From: Amycolatopsis albispora
GTDB taxonomy: Bacteria; Actinomycetota; Actinomycetes; Mycobacteriales; Pseudonocardiaceae
Length of the DNA: 64,000 nucleotides
Reading direction: 5' to 3'
Assembly: GCF_003312875.1 (NCBI RefSeq)
Contig: NZ_CP015163.1
Location: 8,866,001 to 8,930,000 of the forward strand
Below, one piece after another: positions 35,429 to 43,386 of the stretch. The position numbers and the translations under genes are program-made. Every line of letters starts with the position of its first letter. The stretch's first letter is position 1. The notes under the pieces are model-generated. The model was not told the DNA's origin, searched no databases, and was given only the letters and a program-made list of their open reading frames with translations.

Positions 35429-36474
35429 CCGCCGAACTTGTCGCGCCTTCGACAATCCGCGTGCCCTATGCCGAGTTGCTGGCGTTCACCGCGGGGGAGT
35501 TCACCCGGCGCGGCGTGCCGTCGCACCGGGCCAGGCTGGCGGCGGAGGCGCTGGTCTACGCCGATCTGCACGGGCTGGGCTCGCATGGCCTGGCGAACCT
35601 GAAACCGTTGTACCTCAAGCAGTTCGACGAGGGCCGCATAGTCGCGGACGCGGAGCCGGCGGTGGTGAGCGACCTCGGCGCCTGCGCGGTGCTCGACGCG
35701 CAGCGGGCGCTGGGCCTGTGGGCGGCGGCGGAGGCGATGGACTCGGCGGTGGAACGCGCGGAGTGGCACGGGATCGGCCTGGTCTCGGTGCGGGGTGCCA
35801 CGCATTTTGGCAGCGCCGGCTTCCACGCCCGCCGGGCGGCGCGGGCGGGCATGGTCGGGGTGGTGATGAGCAACTGCGGGAACCAGCGGATCGCGCGCCC
35901 GCCGGGCGGCACGGTGCCGATGCTGGGCACGAATCCCCTGAGCGTGGCCGCCCCCGCCCTGCCGCGGCGGCCGTTTGTGTTGGACATGAGCACCACGGTG
36001 GTGCCGACGGGTCGCGTACGGGCGGCCGCGCGGGATGGACTGCCCGTCCCGCCGGGCTGGCTGGCCGACGACGAGGGCCGCCCGGTAACCGACCCGGCGG
36101 CTTTTGACCACGGGCAGGCGCACCTGCAGTGGCTGGGTGGTCGGCCGGAGACGGGGGCGTACAAGGGTTTCGGGCTCGGGTTGGTGGTCGAACTGCTGGC
36201 CGCGTCCCTGTCCGGCGCCGGCCACGGCCCTTCCCCGGCCGCGGTCGCCGGCGACCGGGGGCGGGATGATGACATCGGTTTCTTCATGCTGGCCATCGCG
36301 CCTCAACTGGCCGACTTCACACTGGACGTGCGGACGATGTTCGGCGCCCTGCTGGCTTGCCCAGGCACCGTGCGATACCCAGGCTGGCCAGAAGCGGAAC
36401 TGGCCGAGACGAACCTGCGGGCCGGCGTCCCACTGGCCACCCCAGTCCACGCCGACCTTTCCCTGCCCCGATGA
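35425..36474 (+). CDS. Ldh2/MDH2-family dehydrogenase
   Basis: NAD(P)-dependent 2-hydroxyacid or imine dehydrogenase of the malate/L-lactate dehydrogenase type 2 family, 349 residues. Features: LHGLGSHGLANL, VSVRGATHFGSAGFHAR with the catalytic His, TNPLSVAAPA, FVLDMSTT and TGAYKGFGLGLVVELLAA. Members reduce keto acids, ureidoglycolate or cyclic imines. Its stop overlaps the ATG of the repeat-rich frame that follows (ATGA). Confidence 0.88.
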   Translation: MTAELVAPSTIRVPYAELLAFTAGEFTRRGVPSHRARLAAEALVYADLHGLGSHGLANLKPLYLKQFDEGRIVADAEPAVVSDLGACAVLDAQRALGLWAAAEAMDSAVERAEWHGIGLVSVRGATHFGSAGFHARRAARAGMVGVVMSNCGNQRIARPPGGTVPMLGTNPLSVAAPALPRRPFVLDMSTTVVPTGRVRAAARDGLPVPPGWLADDEGRPVTDPAAFDHGQAHLQWLGGRPETGAYKGFGLGLVVELLAASLSGAGHGPSPAAVAGDRGRDDDIGFFMLAIAPQLADFTLDVRTMFGALLACPGTVRYPGWPEAELAETNLRAGVPLATPVHADLSLPR

Positions 36475-37289
36475 GCAGTCGGCGTGGTCAAGTGGCTGTA
36501 TGTCCGAGTGGCCAAGTGGCTGGGCGGTCTAGTGGCCAAGTGGCTCATCCACTAGACCACCCAGCTCCTACGCCACTTCTCTTGGGGAACGAGCCACCCT
36601 CAGCCGAGGACACCCAGGCCCCCGAGCCCGCAGCCGACACGATGGTCCGGTGGCCGAGTGGCTTGCTGGCTCAGCCACTAGCCCACGCGGCTGCCCACCT
36701 ATTCGATTTGAAGGCTTGGCCGGGACTCGCTCCTCGCGGTCGCTGGCGCGGCGGAGCCAGCAGGGCAGCGGGGCTGCCCACTGCCCCGGCGGCCGCGTGG
36801 CCGGAGGGAAGCGTTGGCCGCGTGAGGAACGCTTCAGAGGGGCGGCACAGTGGCCCAGTGGCCGAGTGGACTAGCCACTTTGCCACTTGGCCACCAAACC
36901 AGCGGCGCGCGACCTGGCCACTTAGCCAGTGGGGCGCGAAAGCCACTTGGTGGCTGAGTCACAGGGGCACGAGAACTACGCGGCGGCTGAGTTGCTGCGG
37001 CACGAGAGTCACTTGGTGGTGGGGCGGCAGGGGTACGAGAGTCACTCGGCCATTCAGCCGTTCGGGTGCGAGCGCCACCTGGCGACTTAGCCAGTGGGCC
37101 GCGAAAGCCACTTGGCCGATGAGCCACCCGGGTGCGGAAGCCAGTTGGTCAGCGAGGCAGCCGGGTGAGAGTGCCACTTGGCCAGCGAGCTACTCGGGCG
37201 CGAAAGAGGCTGGGCCACTGGGCCACTCCGGAGCGAAGCCAGCGAGGCGGTTGGCCAATGGGGCACAGAGCCAGTGGAGGCGGCGGTGA
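36471..37289 (+). CDS. Candidate repeat-rich protein, unknown
   Basis: An open frame of 272 residues that starts in an ATGA overlap with the Ldh2 stop and ends in a GTGA overlap with the next dehydrogenase start, the same junction style as the rest of the operon. The N-terminus has three 8-residue GQVA repeats. The middle is Ala/Pro rich. Residues 144-264 are eleven 11-residue units of the type GAKATWPLSHx, ending in a basic QWRRR. Against it being a gene: no ribosome site, and many codons rare in the neighbours (AGA, AGT, ACT, CCA, CTA). All repeat lengths are multiples of three, which favours translation. No known family. Confidence 0.4.
   Translation: MSSRRGQVAVCPSGQVAGRSSGQVAHPLDHPAPTPLLLGNEPPSAEDTQAPEPAADTMVRWPSGLLAQPLAHAAAHLFDLKAWPGLAPRGRWRGGASRAAGLPTAPAAAWPEGSVGRVRNASEGRHSGPVAEWTSHFATWPPNQRRATWPLSQWGAKATWWLSHRGTRTTRRLSCCGTRVTWWWGGRGTRVTRPFSRSGASATWRLSQWAAKATWPMSHPGAEASWSARQPGESATWPASYSGAKEAGPLGHSGAKPARRLANGAQSQWRRR
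36486..36557 (+). repeat. Three 24-bp direct repeats
   Basis: Units begin at 36486, 36510 and 36534, each starting GGYCAAGTGGCT. The core GGCCAAGTGGC is the reverse complement of the core of the 33-bp array further right. In the candidate frame each unit encodes GQVA plus four residues. Confidence 0.85.
36900..37262 (+). repeat. Eleven-unit 33-bp degenerate tandem array
   Basis: Eleven contiguous 33-bp units (first 36900-36932, second 36933-36965, last 37230-37262). Units carry variants of GCCACTTGGCC, itself a short dyad (GCCA-N2-TGGC). The best preserved are units 2, 7 and 9; the last two are degraded. Translated in the candidate frame they give GAKATWWLSHR, GTRTTRRLSCC, GASATWRLSQW, AAKATWPMSHP and similar. 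The segment 36558-36899 between the arrays holds scattered further GGCC-AGTGGC pieces and no recognisable gene. Confidence 0.9.
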
Positions 37290-38167
37290 AGGTGGTGCGG
37301 GTGGGCGTGGTCGGGCTCGGCGTTATCTCCAAGTATTACCTCGCCGCGATTTCCGCTAATCCCGCGACCGAGTTGGCGGCGGTGTGCGATCTGCGGCGGG
37401 AGGCCCTCACGCCCTTCGAAGGCATGACCGCCTGCTTCACCGACCACCGCGCGATGCTCCCCCGGATCGACACCCTGGTGGTCACCACGCCCAACGACAC
37501 CCACGAGCAGCTCTGCCGCGAAGCCGTCGAAGCCGGGGTGTCGGTGTGCGTCGAGAAGCCGTTGGCAATCGAGCTCGAGGCCGGGCGGCGGGTGGCCGCG
37601 CTCGGCGGGCGGGTGTTCACCGCCTTCCACCGGCGGTACAACCGGAACGTGCGCCAACTCACCAGGGATCTGCGAGGCCCCGGAATCACCGGACTGACCG
37701 TCCGCTACCTGGAAAAGATCGAGGAGCACGTCGGCGAGGACGCGTGGTATCTCGACGCCGCGCGCTGCGGTGGTGGCTGCGTGGCTGACAACGGGCCCAA
37801 CGCGTTCGACCTCGTGCGGCTCTTCCTCGGCGACGTGACCGTCGAAGACGTGGCCATCAAGCGCGACCCCGCCGGCGTCGATCGGGTGGCGGTGGTCCGG
37901 TTGCAGGCGGGTGACGGCACCCCGGCCCGCGTCGAGCTTGACTGGTCGTATCCCGGCGAGACCAAGGACGTCCGCGTCGAGCTGGCCGACGGCACCACCC
38001 GGACGGCCGACCTGCTCGACGGCTTCACCGGGTTCAAGAACTCGCTGTGGCACGAATACGAGGGCGTGCTCGCCGATTTCCTCGGCGGCGCACCGGATCA
38101 AGGGCTCGCCGCGCTGGAACTGGTCGACGCGAGCTATCGCCGCGAAGCCGTGTTGGAGGGCAAATGA
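37286..38167 (+). CDS. Gfo/Idh/MocA-family oxidoreductase 2
   Basis: NAD(P)-dependent dehydrogenase of 293 residues. The Rossmann motif is RVGVVGLGVISKYYLAAI, the family lysine lies in VCVEKPLAIELEAGRRV, and CVADNGPNAFDLVRLFLG contains the Asp that precedes the usual catalytic His position, here replaced by Asn-Ala, so activity may be altered. The GTG at 37286 has GGAGG five bases upstream and overlaps the repeat frame's stop. ATGA joins it to the next gene. Confidence 0.85.
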   Translation: MKVVRVGVVGLGVISKYYLAAISANPATELAAVCDLRREALTPFEGMTACFTDHRAMLPRIDTLVVTTPNDTHEQLCREAVEAGVSVCVEKPLAIELEAGRRVAALGGRVFTAFHRRYNRNVRQLTRDLRGPGITGLTVRYLEKIEEHVGEDAWYLDAARCGGGCVADNGPNAFDLVRLFLGDVTVEDVAIKRDPAGVDRVAVVRLQAGDGTPARVELDWSYPGETKDVRVELADGTTRTADLLDGFTGFKNSLWHEYEGVLADFLGGAPDQGLAALELVDASYRREAVLEGK

Positions 38168-38634
38168 AGGAAAACGGGCCGAAGCGCGCCGTCACCGGAG
38201 TGCTGGTGAAAGTCCTGCTGCACCGCCGCGACGAACGCGGCATGAGCCTGGAACCCCACGCCAGCCGATGCGTTCGCCGCGGCGAGGTTCACGAATTGGT
38301 GACCACCGACCACCGTGAAACCGAGGCGGGCGCGCGAATCGACCGCGTCGGGTTCCTCGGTTTCGCCGAGATGTCCTGCGCGGGCGTGCTCGACCGCGGC
38401 GACGAGTTCTGGCTCGGCGACCGTTTCGTCGGCACGCTGCTCGGCTTCGACGCCTGCCACTTCCCCAACCACTACAACATCCTGATCGCCCGCGCCGAAG
38501 TGGTGACCGGCGCCGACCTGGCGCTCACCCCGGAAACCCCGGTCGCCTTCCGCCCCGCCCCGGACACGAATGTGGCTTTCGGAGCGGAAAACGCCCCGAA
38601 AGCCACATTCGTGTCGGCTCCCTCAGCCCAGTAG
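38164..38634 (+). CDS. Unknown protein with palindrome-encoded tail
   Basis: Protein of 156 residues; I do not recognise a family. The body (AVTGVLVKVLLHRRDERGMSLEP, VGFLGFAEMSCAGVLDRGDEFWLGD, LGFDACHFPNHYNILIARAE) looks like a small beta-barrel or enzyme domain. The last 25 or so residues (DTNVAFGAENAPKATFVS) are the translation of palindrome copy D, so the original C-terminus probably ended earlier. It overlaps the second dehydrogenase by ATGA and ends the rightward operon. Its end overlaps the convergent EF-hand gene by 12 bp. Confidence 0.65.
   Translation: MKENGPKRAVTGVLVKVLLHRRDERGMSLEPHASRCVRRGEVHELVTTDHRETEAGARIDRVGFLGFAEMSCAGVLDRGDEFWLGDRFVGTLLGFDACHFPNHYNILIARAEVVTGADLALTPETPVAFRPAPDTNVAFGAENAPKATFVSAPSAQ
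38563..38615. repeat. Long palindrome copy D (CACGAATG family)
   Basis: Two 23-nt arms (38563-38585 and 38593-38615) around a 7-nt loop, with one A/C mismatch near the loop. It lies inside the last codons of the rightward gene and 8 bp beyond the stop of the convergent EF-hand gene, where it could terminate leftward transcription. Confidence 0.87.
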
Positions 38635-39156
38635 CGGCACGTTCAGCTTGCCGAAGTGGAAGCTGCGCACCGCGGCGAGCAGTTCCTCAGTGGACAGCTG
38701 GCCGTCACCCGAGGTGTCGATCTGGTCGAACGCCGCGCGGGCCTCGTCCTTGTCCACGCCGACCGCGCCCAGCCAGATGGCGAACTCGTCACCGTTGATC
38801 TGGCCGTCGTGGTTGTCGTCGCACATGCCGATCACGCCCTTGATCACCGGGCGCATCACGCGGTTGAAGCTCGCCTCGCCCTCCTGGAAGATGAGCCGCT
38901 CGGTCACCGCGCGGAACTGCTCCTCCGACAGCGAGCCGTTCTTGCCGACCCCCGCCTGCGTGGCGAGGTATTCGAACAACCCGGTGAAGGCGTTCAGCAG
39001 GTTCCTGGTTTCCGGTGACGAGCTGTCCTTGGCGAAGGCCTCCGCGATCCGGCGCGCCTCCTCCTGGAAGTCGGCGAGTTCGAGCGCGCCGTCCCCGTTG
39101 GTGTCCCACTTCTCGAAGCGCTGGGTGAGCCGATCCTGAGCAACAGCGGTGGTCAT
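38623..39156 (-). CDS. EF-hand calcium-binding protein
   Basis: Calmodulin-like protein of 177 residues with four EF-hand loops: DTNGDGALELADF, a degenerate GVGKNGSLSEEQF, DDNHDGQINGDEF and DTSGDGQLSTEEL. The layout resembles calerythrin, the actinomycete calcium sensor or buffer. AGGAC precedes the ATG at 39156. It is cytosolic. A palindrome of the CACGAATG family lies just after its stop. Confidence 0.9.
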   Translation of the reverse strand: MTTAVAQDRLTQRFEKWDTNGDGALELADFQEEARRIAEAFAKDSSSPETRNLLNAFTGLFEYLATQAGVGKNGSLSEEQFRAVTERLIFQEGEASFNRVMRPVIKGVIGMCDDNHDGQINGDEFAIWLGAVGVDKDEARAAFDQIDTSGDGQLSTEELLAAVRSFHFGKLNVPLLG

Positions 39157-39230
39157 GAAAATGTCCTTTCCTCTACTCCGGATTGTTTTTCGAACAGCCC
39201 CCACCGGCATGGTTCCGGCGGAAGTCCTTT

Positions 39231-40487
39231 TCAGAGAAGCCGCACGCGGTGCCCGGCGACCCGGCCACGGGTGTCGAGCAGGCAGCGGGCTTCACGCGCC
39301 AGCAGCGCGCTTTCGTAGCAGGCGTGGTCCTGCAACAACACGGTCAACTCGGCGTCGGCGAGCGCGGCGGGCAGGTCGGTGACCCGGTCCAGCGCCACAC
39401 CGTCCACTTCGAACCGTTCGATGTGGGGATCGTGGTACCGCAGCTTCGCTCCGCGCTCGGCGAACGCTTCGGCCACCGCGATCGCGGGTGACTCCCGCAC
39501 GTCCGGCACGTCCGGCTTGTACGTCACACCGAGCAGCAGTACCTCGGCGCCGGCCAGCCGCCCACCTCGGTCGGCGAGAATGGCCGCGGCCCGCCGGGCC
39601 ACGTACTCCGGCATGCCGTCGTTGATCTGCCTGGCCGCCGACACCAGGCTGAACGAGAACCCCTCACGCTGCGCCTTGCTGGTCAGGTACAGCGGATCGA
39701 CCGGGATGCAGTGCCCGCCGATCCCGGGGCCCGGCCGGAACGGCGCGAAGCCGAACGGCTTGGTCGCGGCGCATTCCAGCACGTCCCACACGTCGATGCC
39801 CATCCGGTCGCAGAACACCGCGATCTCGTTCACCAGCGCGATGTTGACGAACCGGTAGGTGTTTTCCAGCAGTTTCGACATCTCGGCCTCGCGGGTGCCC
39901 CTGGCGATCACCACGGTGTCCACCAGTTCGCCGTAGAACGCGGCACCGTGCTTCGCGCAGAGCGGGGTGTATCCGCCGATCACCTTCGGGGTGTTCGAGA
40001 TGTCGAACCGCGGATTTCCCGGATCGATCCGTTCCGGTGAATACACCAGGTGGAAATCCTCCCCGGCGACCAGGCCGCTGCCGTTTTCCAGAATGGGCCG
40101 CACCACCTCCTCCGTGGTACCGGGAAAACTGGTGGATTCGAGCACCACCAGCGTGCCGGGCCGCAACCGGGCGGACAGGATTTCCGCCGCCGAACGGACC
40201 GCCCGCAGATCCGGTTTTCCCTGCGGGGTCAGCCCGGTCGGCACGCAGATCACCACGGTGTCCGCATCGGCCAGCACGGCGGTGCCGGTGGTGGCGGTGA
40301 ACCCCGCGGCACGCATTTCGGCGAGGTCGTCGTCACTCACCCCGTGCACTGGTGACCGGCCCGCGTTCAGGCTGGTCACCACCGGTTCGGCCAGGTCGAA
40401 GCCCCGGGTGGGCAGGCCGGTCCGGCAGCCGAGCCTGGCCAGCGGGAGGCCGACGTAACCGAGCCCCATGACCACCAGGGCGGTCAA
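39231..40487 (-). CDS. UDP-glucose/GDP-mannose-type dehydrogenase
   Basis: Nucleotide-sugar 6-dehydrogenase of 418 residues, oxidising a UDP-sugar to the uronic acid in two NAD steps. The Rossmann motif is VVMGLGYVGLPLARLG; the catalytic Cys is in PGPGIGGHCIPVDPLYL; GVTYKPDVPDVRESPA and the C-terminal domain are present. WbpA/TviB-like features suggest UDP-GlcNAc as well as UDP-glucose. The TTG start overlaps the upstream small secreted gene (TTGA), so the two are coupled. Confidence 0.87.
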   Translation of the reverse strand: MTALVVMGLGYVGLPLARLGCRTGLPTRGFDLAEPVVTSLNAGRSPVHGVSDDDLAEMRAAGFTATTGTAVLADADTVVICVPTGLTPQGKPDLRAVRSAAEILSARLRPGTLVVLESTSFPGTTEEVVRPILENGSGLVAGEDFHLVYSPERIDPGNPRFDISNTPKVIGGYTPLCAKHGAAFYGELVDTVVIARGTREAEMSKLLENTYRFVNIALVNEIAVFCDRMGIDVWDVLECAATKPFGFAPFRPGPGIGGHCIPVDPLYLTSKAQREGFSFSLVSAARQINDGMPEYVARRAAAILADRGGRLAGAEVLLLGVTYKPDVPDVRESPAIAVAEAFAERGAKLRYHDPHIERFEVDGVALDRVTDLPAALADAELTVLLQDHACYESALLAREARCLLDTRGRVAGHRVRLL

Positions 40488-40783
40488 ACGGAGAAGCTTC
40501 CGCTGCCGGGGGCCACGTGTGAGCCGTAGTCGGGCGCGACGCTCAGCGACGGGGTGAGGCAGAACGGATCACCGTAAATGCGCACGGTGTCGTTCGTCTC
40601 ATTGATGAGCACGTGCGCGGCCAGCGGCAATTTGTAGCAGCCGTCCGGATTCCGGTACACGGTCAGTTCGATGACCTCCAGTTCGAACACCACCACCCGG
40701 CCGGCCGCGGCGGAGGCGGGTGCGGTGCCGAGCAAAGTCGCGATGACCGCGACCACCGCGGCCATGGAAAAGGTTTTGCGCAT
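40484..40783 (-). CDS. Small secreted protein
   Basis: Secreted protein of 99 residues. A signal peptide (RKTFSMAAVVAVIATLLGTAPASA) is followed by a mature domain of about 73 residues with two cysteines (DGCYKLP and DPFCLTP), probably a disulfide-linked beta domain, ending GSHVAPGSGSFSV. GGGGATC precedes the ATG. No family recognised. The 199 bp upstream (40784-40982) contain no gene that I can see. Confidence 0.6.
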   Translation of the reverse strand: MRKTFSMAAVVAVIATLLGTAPASAAAGRVVVFELEVIELTVYRNPDGCYKLPLAAHVLINETNDTVRIYGDPFCLTPSLSVAPDYGSHVAPGSGSFSV

Positions 40784-40982
40784 GGTGATCCCCTCGATCG
40801 CAGAAAAGCGGGAAAGGCAAATCGTTGCAAAACGTAACGTATCAGCAACGCAGAGTGCCGGTAAGGGGCCGAGCGCAAGGGGCACCGGTGGGGTGAAGGC
40901 GGGCCACGCGCGGAACCCGTCCGGTGCGCGCGGTCACGGTGTGTTCATCACCCGCGCGCGATTTTGTTGGTGCGAAGGTGTG

Positions 40983-42053
40983 TCAGAACGGCGCTTTGGG
41001 GTTTTTCCCGTCGCGGACAGCGCGCGCGTAGTCGAGCGCGTCCTCCCGCGAGACCCAGTTCGGCACGCCGATTTCGAAGTCCCCGCAGACCATCGTCATG
41101 CCGCCGGACCACACGTCGGGCGGCGGGTGGATGACCTGCCATTCGTCCCACTGCACCACCTGGGGTTGGTCCGGCGGCGGCGCGGGCGGACCGGTGAACC
41201 ACAACGGCAGCGGTTCGCAGGAATTCCACCACTCGACCGGGATCGCGCCGCTGCCGGTGCGTGCGGTGAGCACACCGCCGGTCATCGCGCACACCGTGTC
41301 GATGTCCTCGGCGACGCGTGCGGCTGTCCACATCGCACCGGGGAAATCGCCGAAATGGTGCGCGGCCAGCCAAAGCGCGAGCGGGACCGTGTCGGCCGCG
41401 CTCACTTCCCGGCCGTTGCCCAGTTCGCGGGCGACCTCCTCGGCGGGACCACCCGATCCGGCGGCCACCTCGATCCGCCGCCGGACCTCGCTCGGCGCCA
41501 CCCGGGCCGCCACCGCCCGGAGCAGATCGCCGCCCGTAAGCGAGGTCGTGCACGCGAGCGCGGCCGCGACGGCCACCGCCACCGCACCGGCGACGCCTTC
41601 GGGATGGGCGTGCGTGACCTCGGCCGAGCGGGCGGCCTCGGCGACCACCGCGTCCAGGTCCGGGCCGAACCAGGCGCCGAGCGGGGCCACGCGCATCGCG
41701 CCACCGTTGCCCCATGACCCGTTTCCGAAGACCGACGGCGCGACGTCCCGCCACGATTCGCCCCGCCGGTAGCGCAGCAGCACCCGCTCGGCGCCGGAGC
41801 CGTATCCGCGGTCCGGGTCGAAGTGGTGCTGGAAGTGCCAGGCCAGGTCGTCCTGGTCGATGCGGCCGTGCCGGGTCAGCACGGCGAACACCGAGCACGC
41901 CATCTCGGTGTCGTCGCTCCACGCCCAAGGCGCCGGAGGCAGCACACGCCCGACGACGTCCGGGTGGTCGCCCGGCAACCTGATCTGCGCGCCGAACGCG
42001 TCACCGACCTGCAGCCCGTACAGGCTGGCGTGGGCGGGGTGCTCCTGGGTCAT
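40983..42053 (-). CDS. ADP-ribosylglycohydrolase family protein
   Basis: Hydrolase of 356 residues related to DraG/ARH enzymes, which remove ADP-ribose from proteins or small molecules using two Mg ions. The metal-binding motifs are WSDDTEMACSV near residue 45 and VAEDIDTVCAMTGGVL. The N-terminal LYGLQVGDAFGAQ is family typical. The C-terminal 90 residues are an extra tail. Start ATG 42053; the ribosome site is weak. Confidence 0.83.
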   Translation of the reverse strand: MTQEHPAHASLYGLQVGDAFGAQIRLPGDHPDVVGRVLPPAPWAWSDDTEMACSVFAVLTRHGRIDQDDLAWHFQHHFDPDRGYGSGAERVLLRYRRGESWRDVAPSVFGNGSWGNGGAMRVAPLGAWFGPDLDAVVAEAARSAEVTHAHPEGVAGAVAVAVAAALACTTSLTGGDLLRAVAARVAPSEVRRRIEVAAGSGGPAEEVARELGNGREVSAADTVPLALWLAAHHFGDFPGAMWTAARVAEDIDTVCAMTGGVLTARTGSGAIPVEWWNSCEPLPLWFTGPPAPPPDQPQVVQWDEWQVIHPPPDVWSGGMTMVCGDFEIGVPNWVSREDALDYARAVRDGKNPKAPF

Positions 42054-42072
42054 GCCCGCGAATATGCCAAAT

Positions 42073-43356
42073 TCACCGGGCGCCGGTGTGCAGAACGGCC
42101 GCACTGGCCACGGTCAGTCCGGACAGGACGGCCAGCGCGCCGAACCCCCACCCGTACCCGGACTGGGTGAGCAGTACGGCGATCCCGGCCGCGCCGATCG
42201 CGCCGCCCGCCCGCTGCACGATGTTGACCAGGGTGGTCGCGTCGCCGAGCCGGTCGGCGGTGACCGACGCGTAGGCCGCCGTTGTCGCGGGCAGCTGGGC
42301 CAGTGCCAGCGCGGCGCCGCGCACCACCAGCAACGCGGTCAGCACCGGAACGGGCAGCGGCAGCAGGAACGGCAGCGTGGTGACCACGAGCAGCACGGCA
42401 CCGGCGAGCGTGACCAGCCCGGCGCCGTGCCGGTCGGTCAGCGCACCGCCGAAGTAGAGCGCGCCGGCGCTGCCCAGGCCCATCGCGAGCAGCTGCAATC
42501 CGGTCGCCGTGCTGTCGAGGCCGGCGTCGAGCTGGAGGAACAACGGCAGGAGCAGCAGGCCCGCGTACATGTTCGCGCCGGTGAACCCGGTGGTCACGGT
42601 GGCCGCGGCGAACCGACGATCGCGCAGCAGCCGCAGGTCGAGCAGCGATCGCGGGGTCCGCGCGAACCACGCGATCAGCACTCCGCCGGCCAGCAGGAGC
42701 GGGATCGACCGGCTGGTGGCGCCGTAGAGCAGCAGCGGGAGACCGCCGCCGAGCAGGACCAGCCCGGTCAGGTCCAGCGGCCGGGTGTGGTCGCGCTCGC
42801 CCGGCGGGACCAGGCCACGCGCGGCGGCCAGCGCGAACAGCCCGATCGGCAGGTTGAGCCAGAACAGCCAGCGCCACGACGCCAGGTCCAGCAGCAGCCC
42901 GCCCAGCGCGGGGCCGACCGCCGGGCCGAGGCTGACCACCACGCCGAGCGCGCCCATCAGCCTGCCGAGCTGCGCCGGTCCGGCGACCGCGCCGAGCACC
43001 GCCTGCCCGGCGGGCACCAGCAGCCCGGCGGCCAGTCCCTGCAGGACCCGGGCGGCGATCAACGCGGGCACGCCCGGCGCGAGCGCGCACAACGCCGAAG
43101 CCAGCACAAAAACGGCCAGCGCGACCGTCCACACGCGACCGTAGCCGAAGCGGCCGCCCAGCCAGCCGGACGCGGGGAGCGAGACCGCCAGCGCGACGAG
43201 GTAGCCGGTGACGATCCACTGCACCACCGGCAGCGTGCTGCCCAGGTCCGCACGCACGGCCTCGACCGCGAGATTGACCAGGGTCGAGTCGAGCATCGCG
43301 AGCAGCGCGCCGAGCCCGGTGACGGCGGCGATCTTCCAGGTGCGCGTCGGGATCAT
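42073..43356 (-). CDS. MFS drug-exporter-like transporter
   Basis: Major facilitator of 427 residues with about twelve helices, of the drug:H+ antiporter type. It has MLDSTLVNLAVEAVRADLG in helix 1, a motif A form SGWLGGRFGYGRVW and VVSLGPAVGPALGGLLLD, the motif C region of antiporters. It is shorter than the 14-helix DHA2 forms. Divergent from a TetR gene, with a perfect palindrome across the shared promoter ending two bases before its ATG, so it should be derepressed by a ligand of that regulator. Confidence 0.88.
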   Translation of the reverse strand: MIPTRTWKIAAVTGLGALLAMLDSTLVNLAVEAVRADLGSTLPVVQWIVTGYLVALAVSLPASGWLGGRFGYGRVWTVALAVFVLASALCALAPGVPALIAARVLQGLAAGLLVPAGQAVLGAVAGPAQLGRLMGALGVVVSLGPAVGPALGGLLLDLASWRWLFWLNLPIGLFALAAARGLVPPGERDHTRPLDLTGLVLLGGGLPLLLYGATSRSIPLLLAGGVLIAWFARTPRSLLDLRLLRDRRFAAATVTTGFTGANMYAGLLLLPLFLQLDAGLDSTATGLQLLAMGLGSAGALYFGGALTDRHGAGLVTLAGAVLLVVTTLPFLLPLPVPVLTALLVVRGAALALAQLPATTAAYASVTADRLGDATTLVNIVQRAGGAIGAAGIAVLLTQSGYGWGFGALAVLSGLTVASAAVLHTGAR

Positions 43357-43358
43357 GG

Positions 43359-43384
43359 TTTTATCGTACCGTGGTACGATAAAA
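43359..43384. promoter_or_regulatory. Perfect TetR operator between MFS and TetR
   Basis: A 26-bp palindrome: the half-site TTTTATCGTACC and its exact reverse complement around a central GT. It fills almost all of the 30-bp gap between the two start codons, so a bound TetR dimer would block both genes. Both mRNAs are then probably leaderless. Confidence 0.85.
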
Positions 43385-43386
43385 AG

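Noticed and set aside
36357..36470. Upstream extension of the repeat-rich frame
   Set aside because: The frame stays open back to 36357 but that part overlaps the well-supported Ldh2 coding region; the ATG at 36471 fits the junctions better.
36900..37262. CRISPR array
   Set aside because: Units are contiguous 33-bp degenerate copies with no unique spacers, and no cas gene is present.
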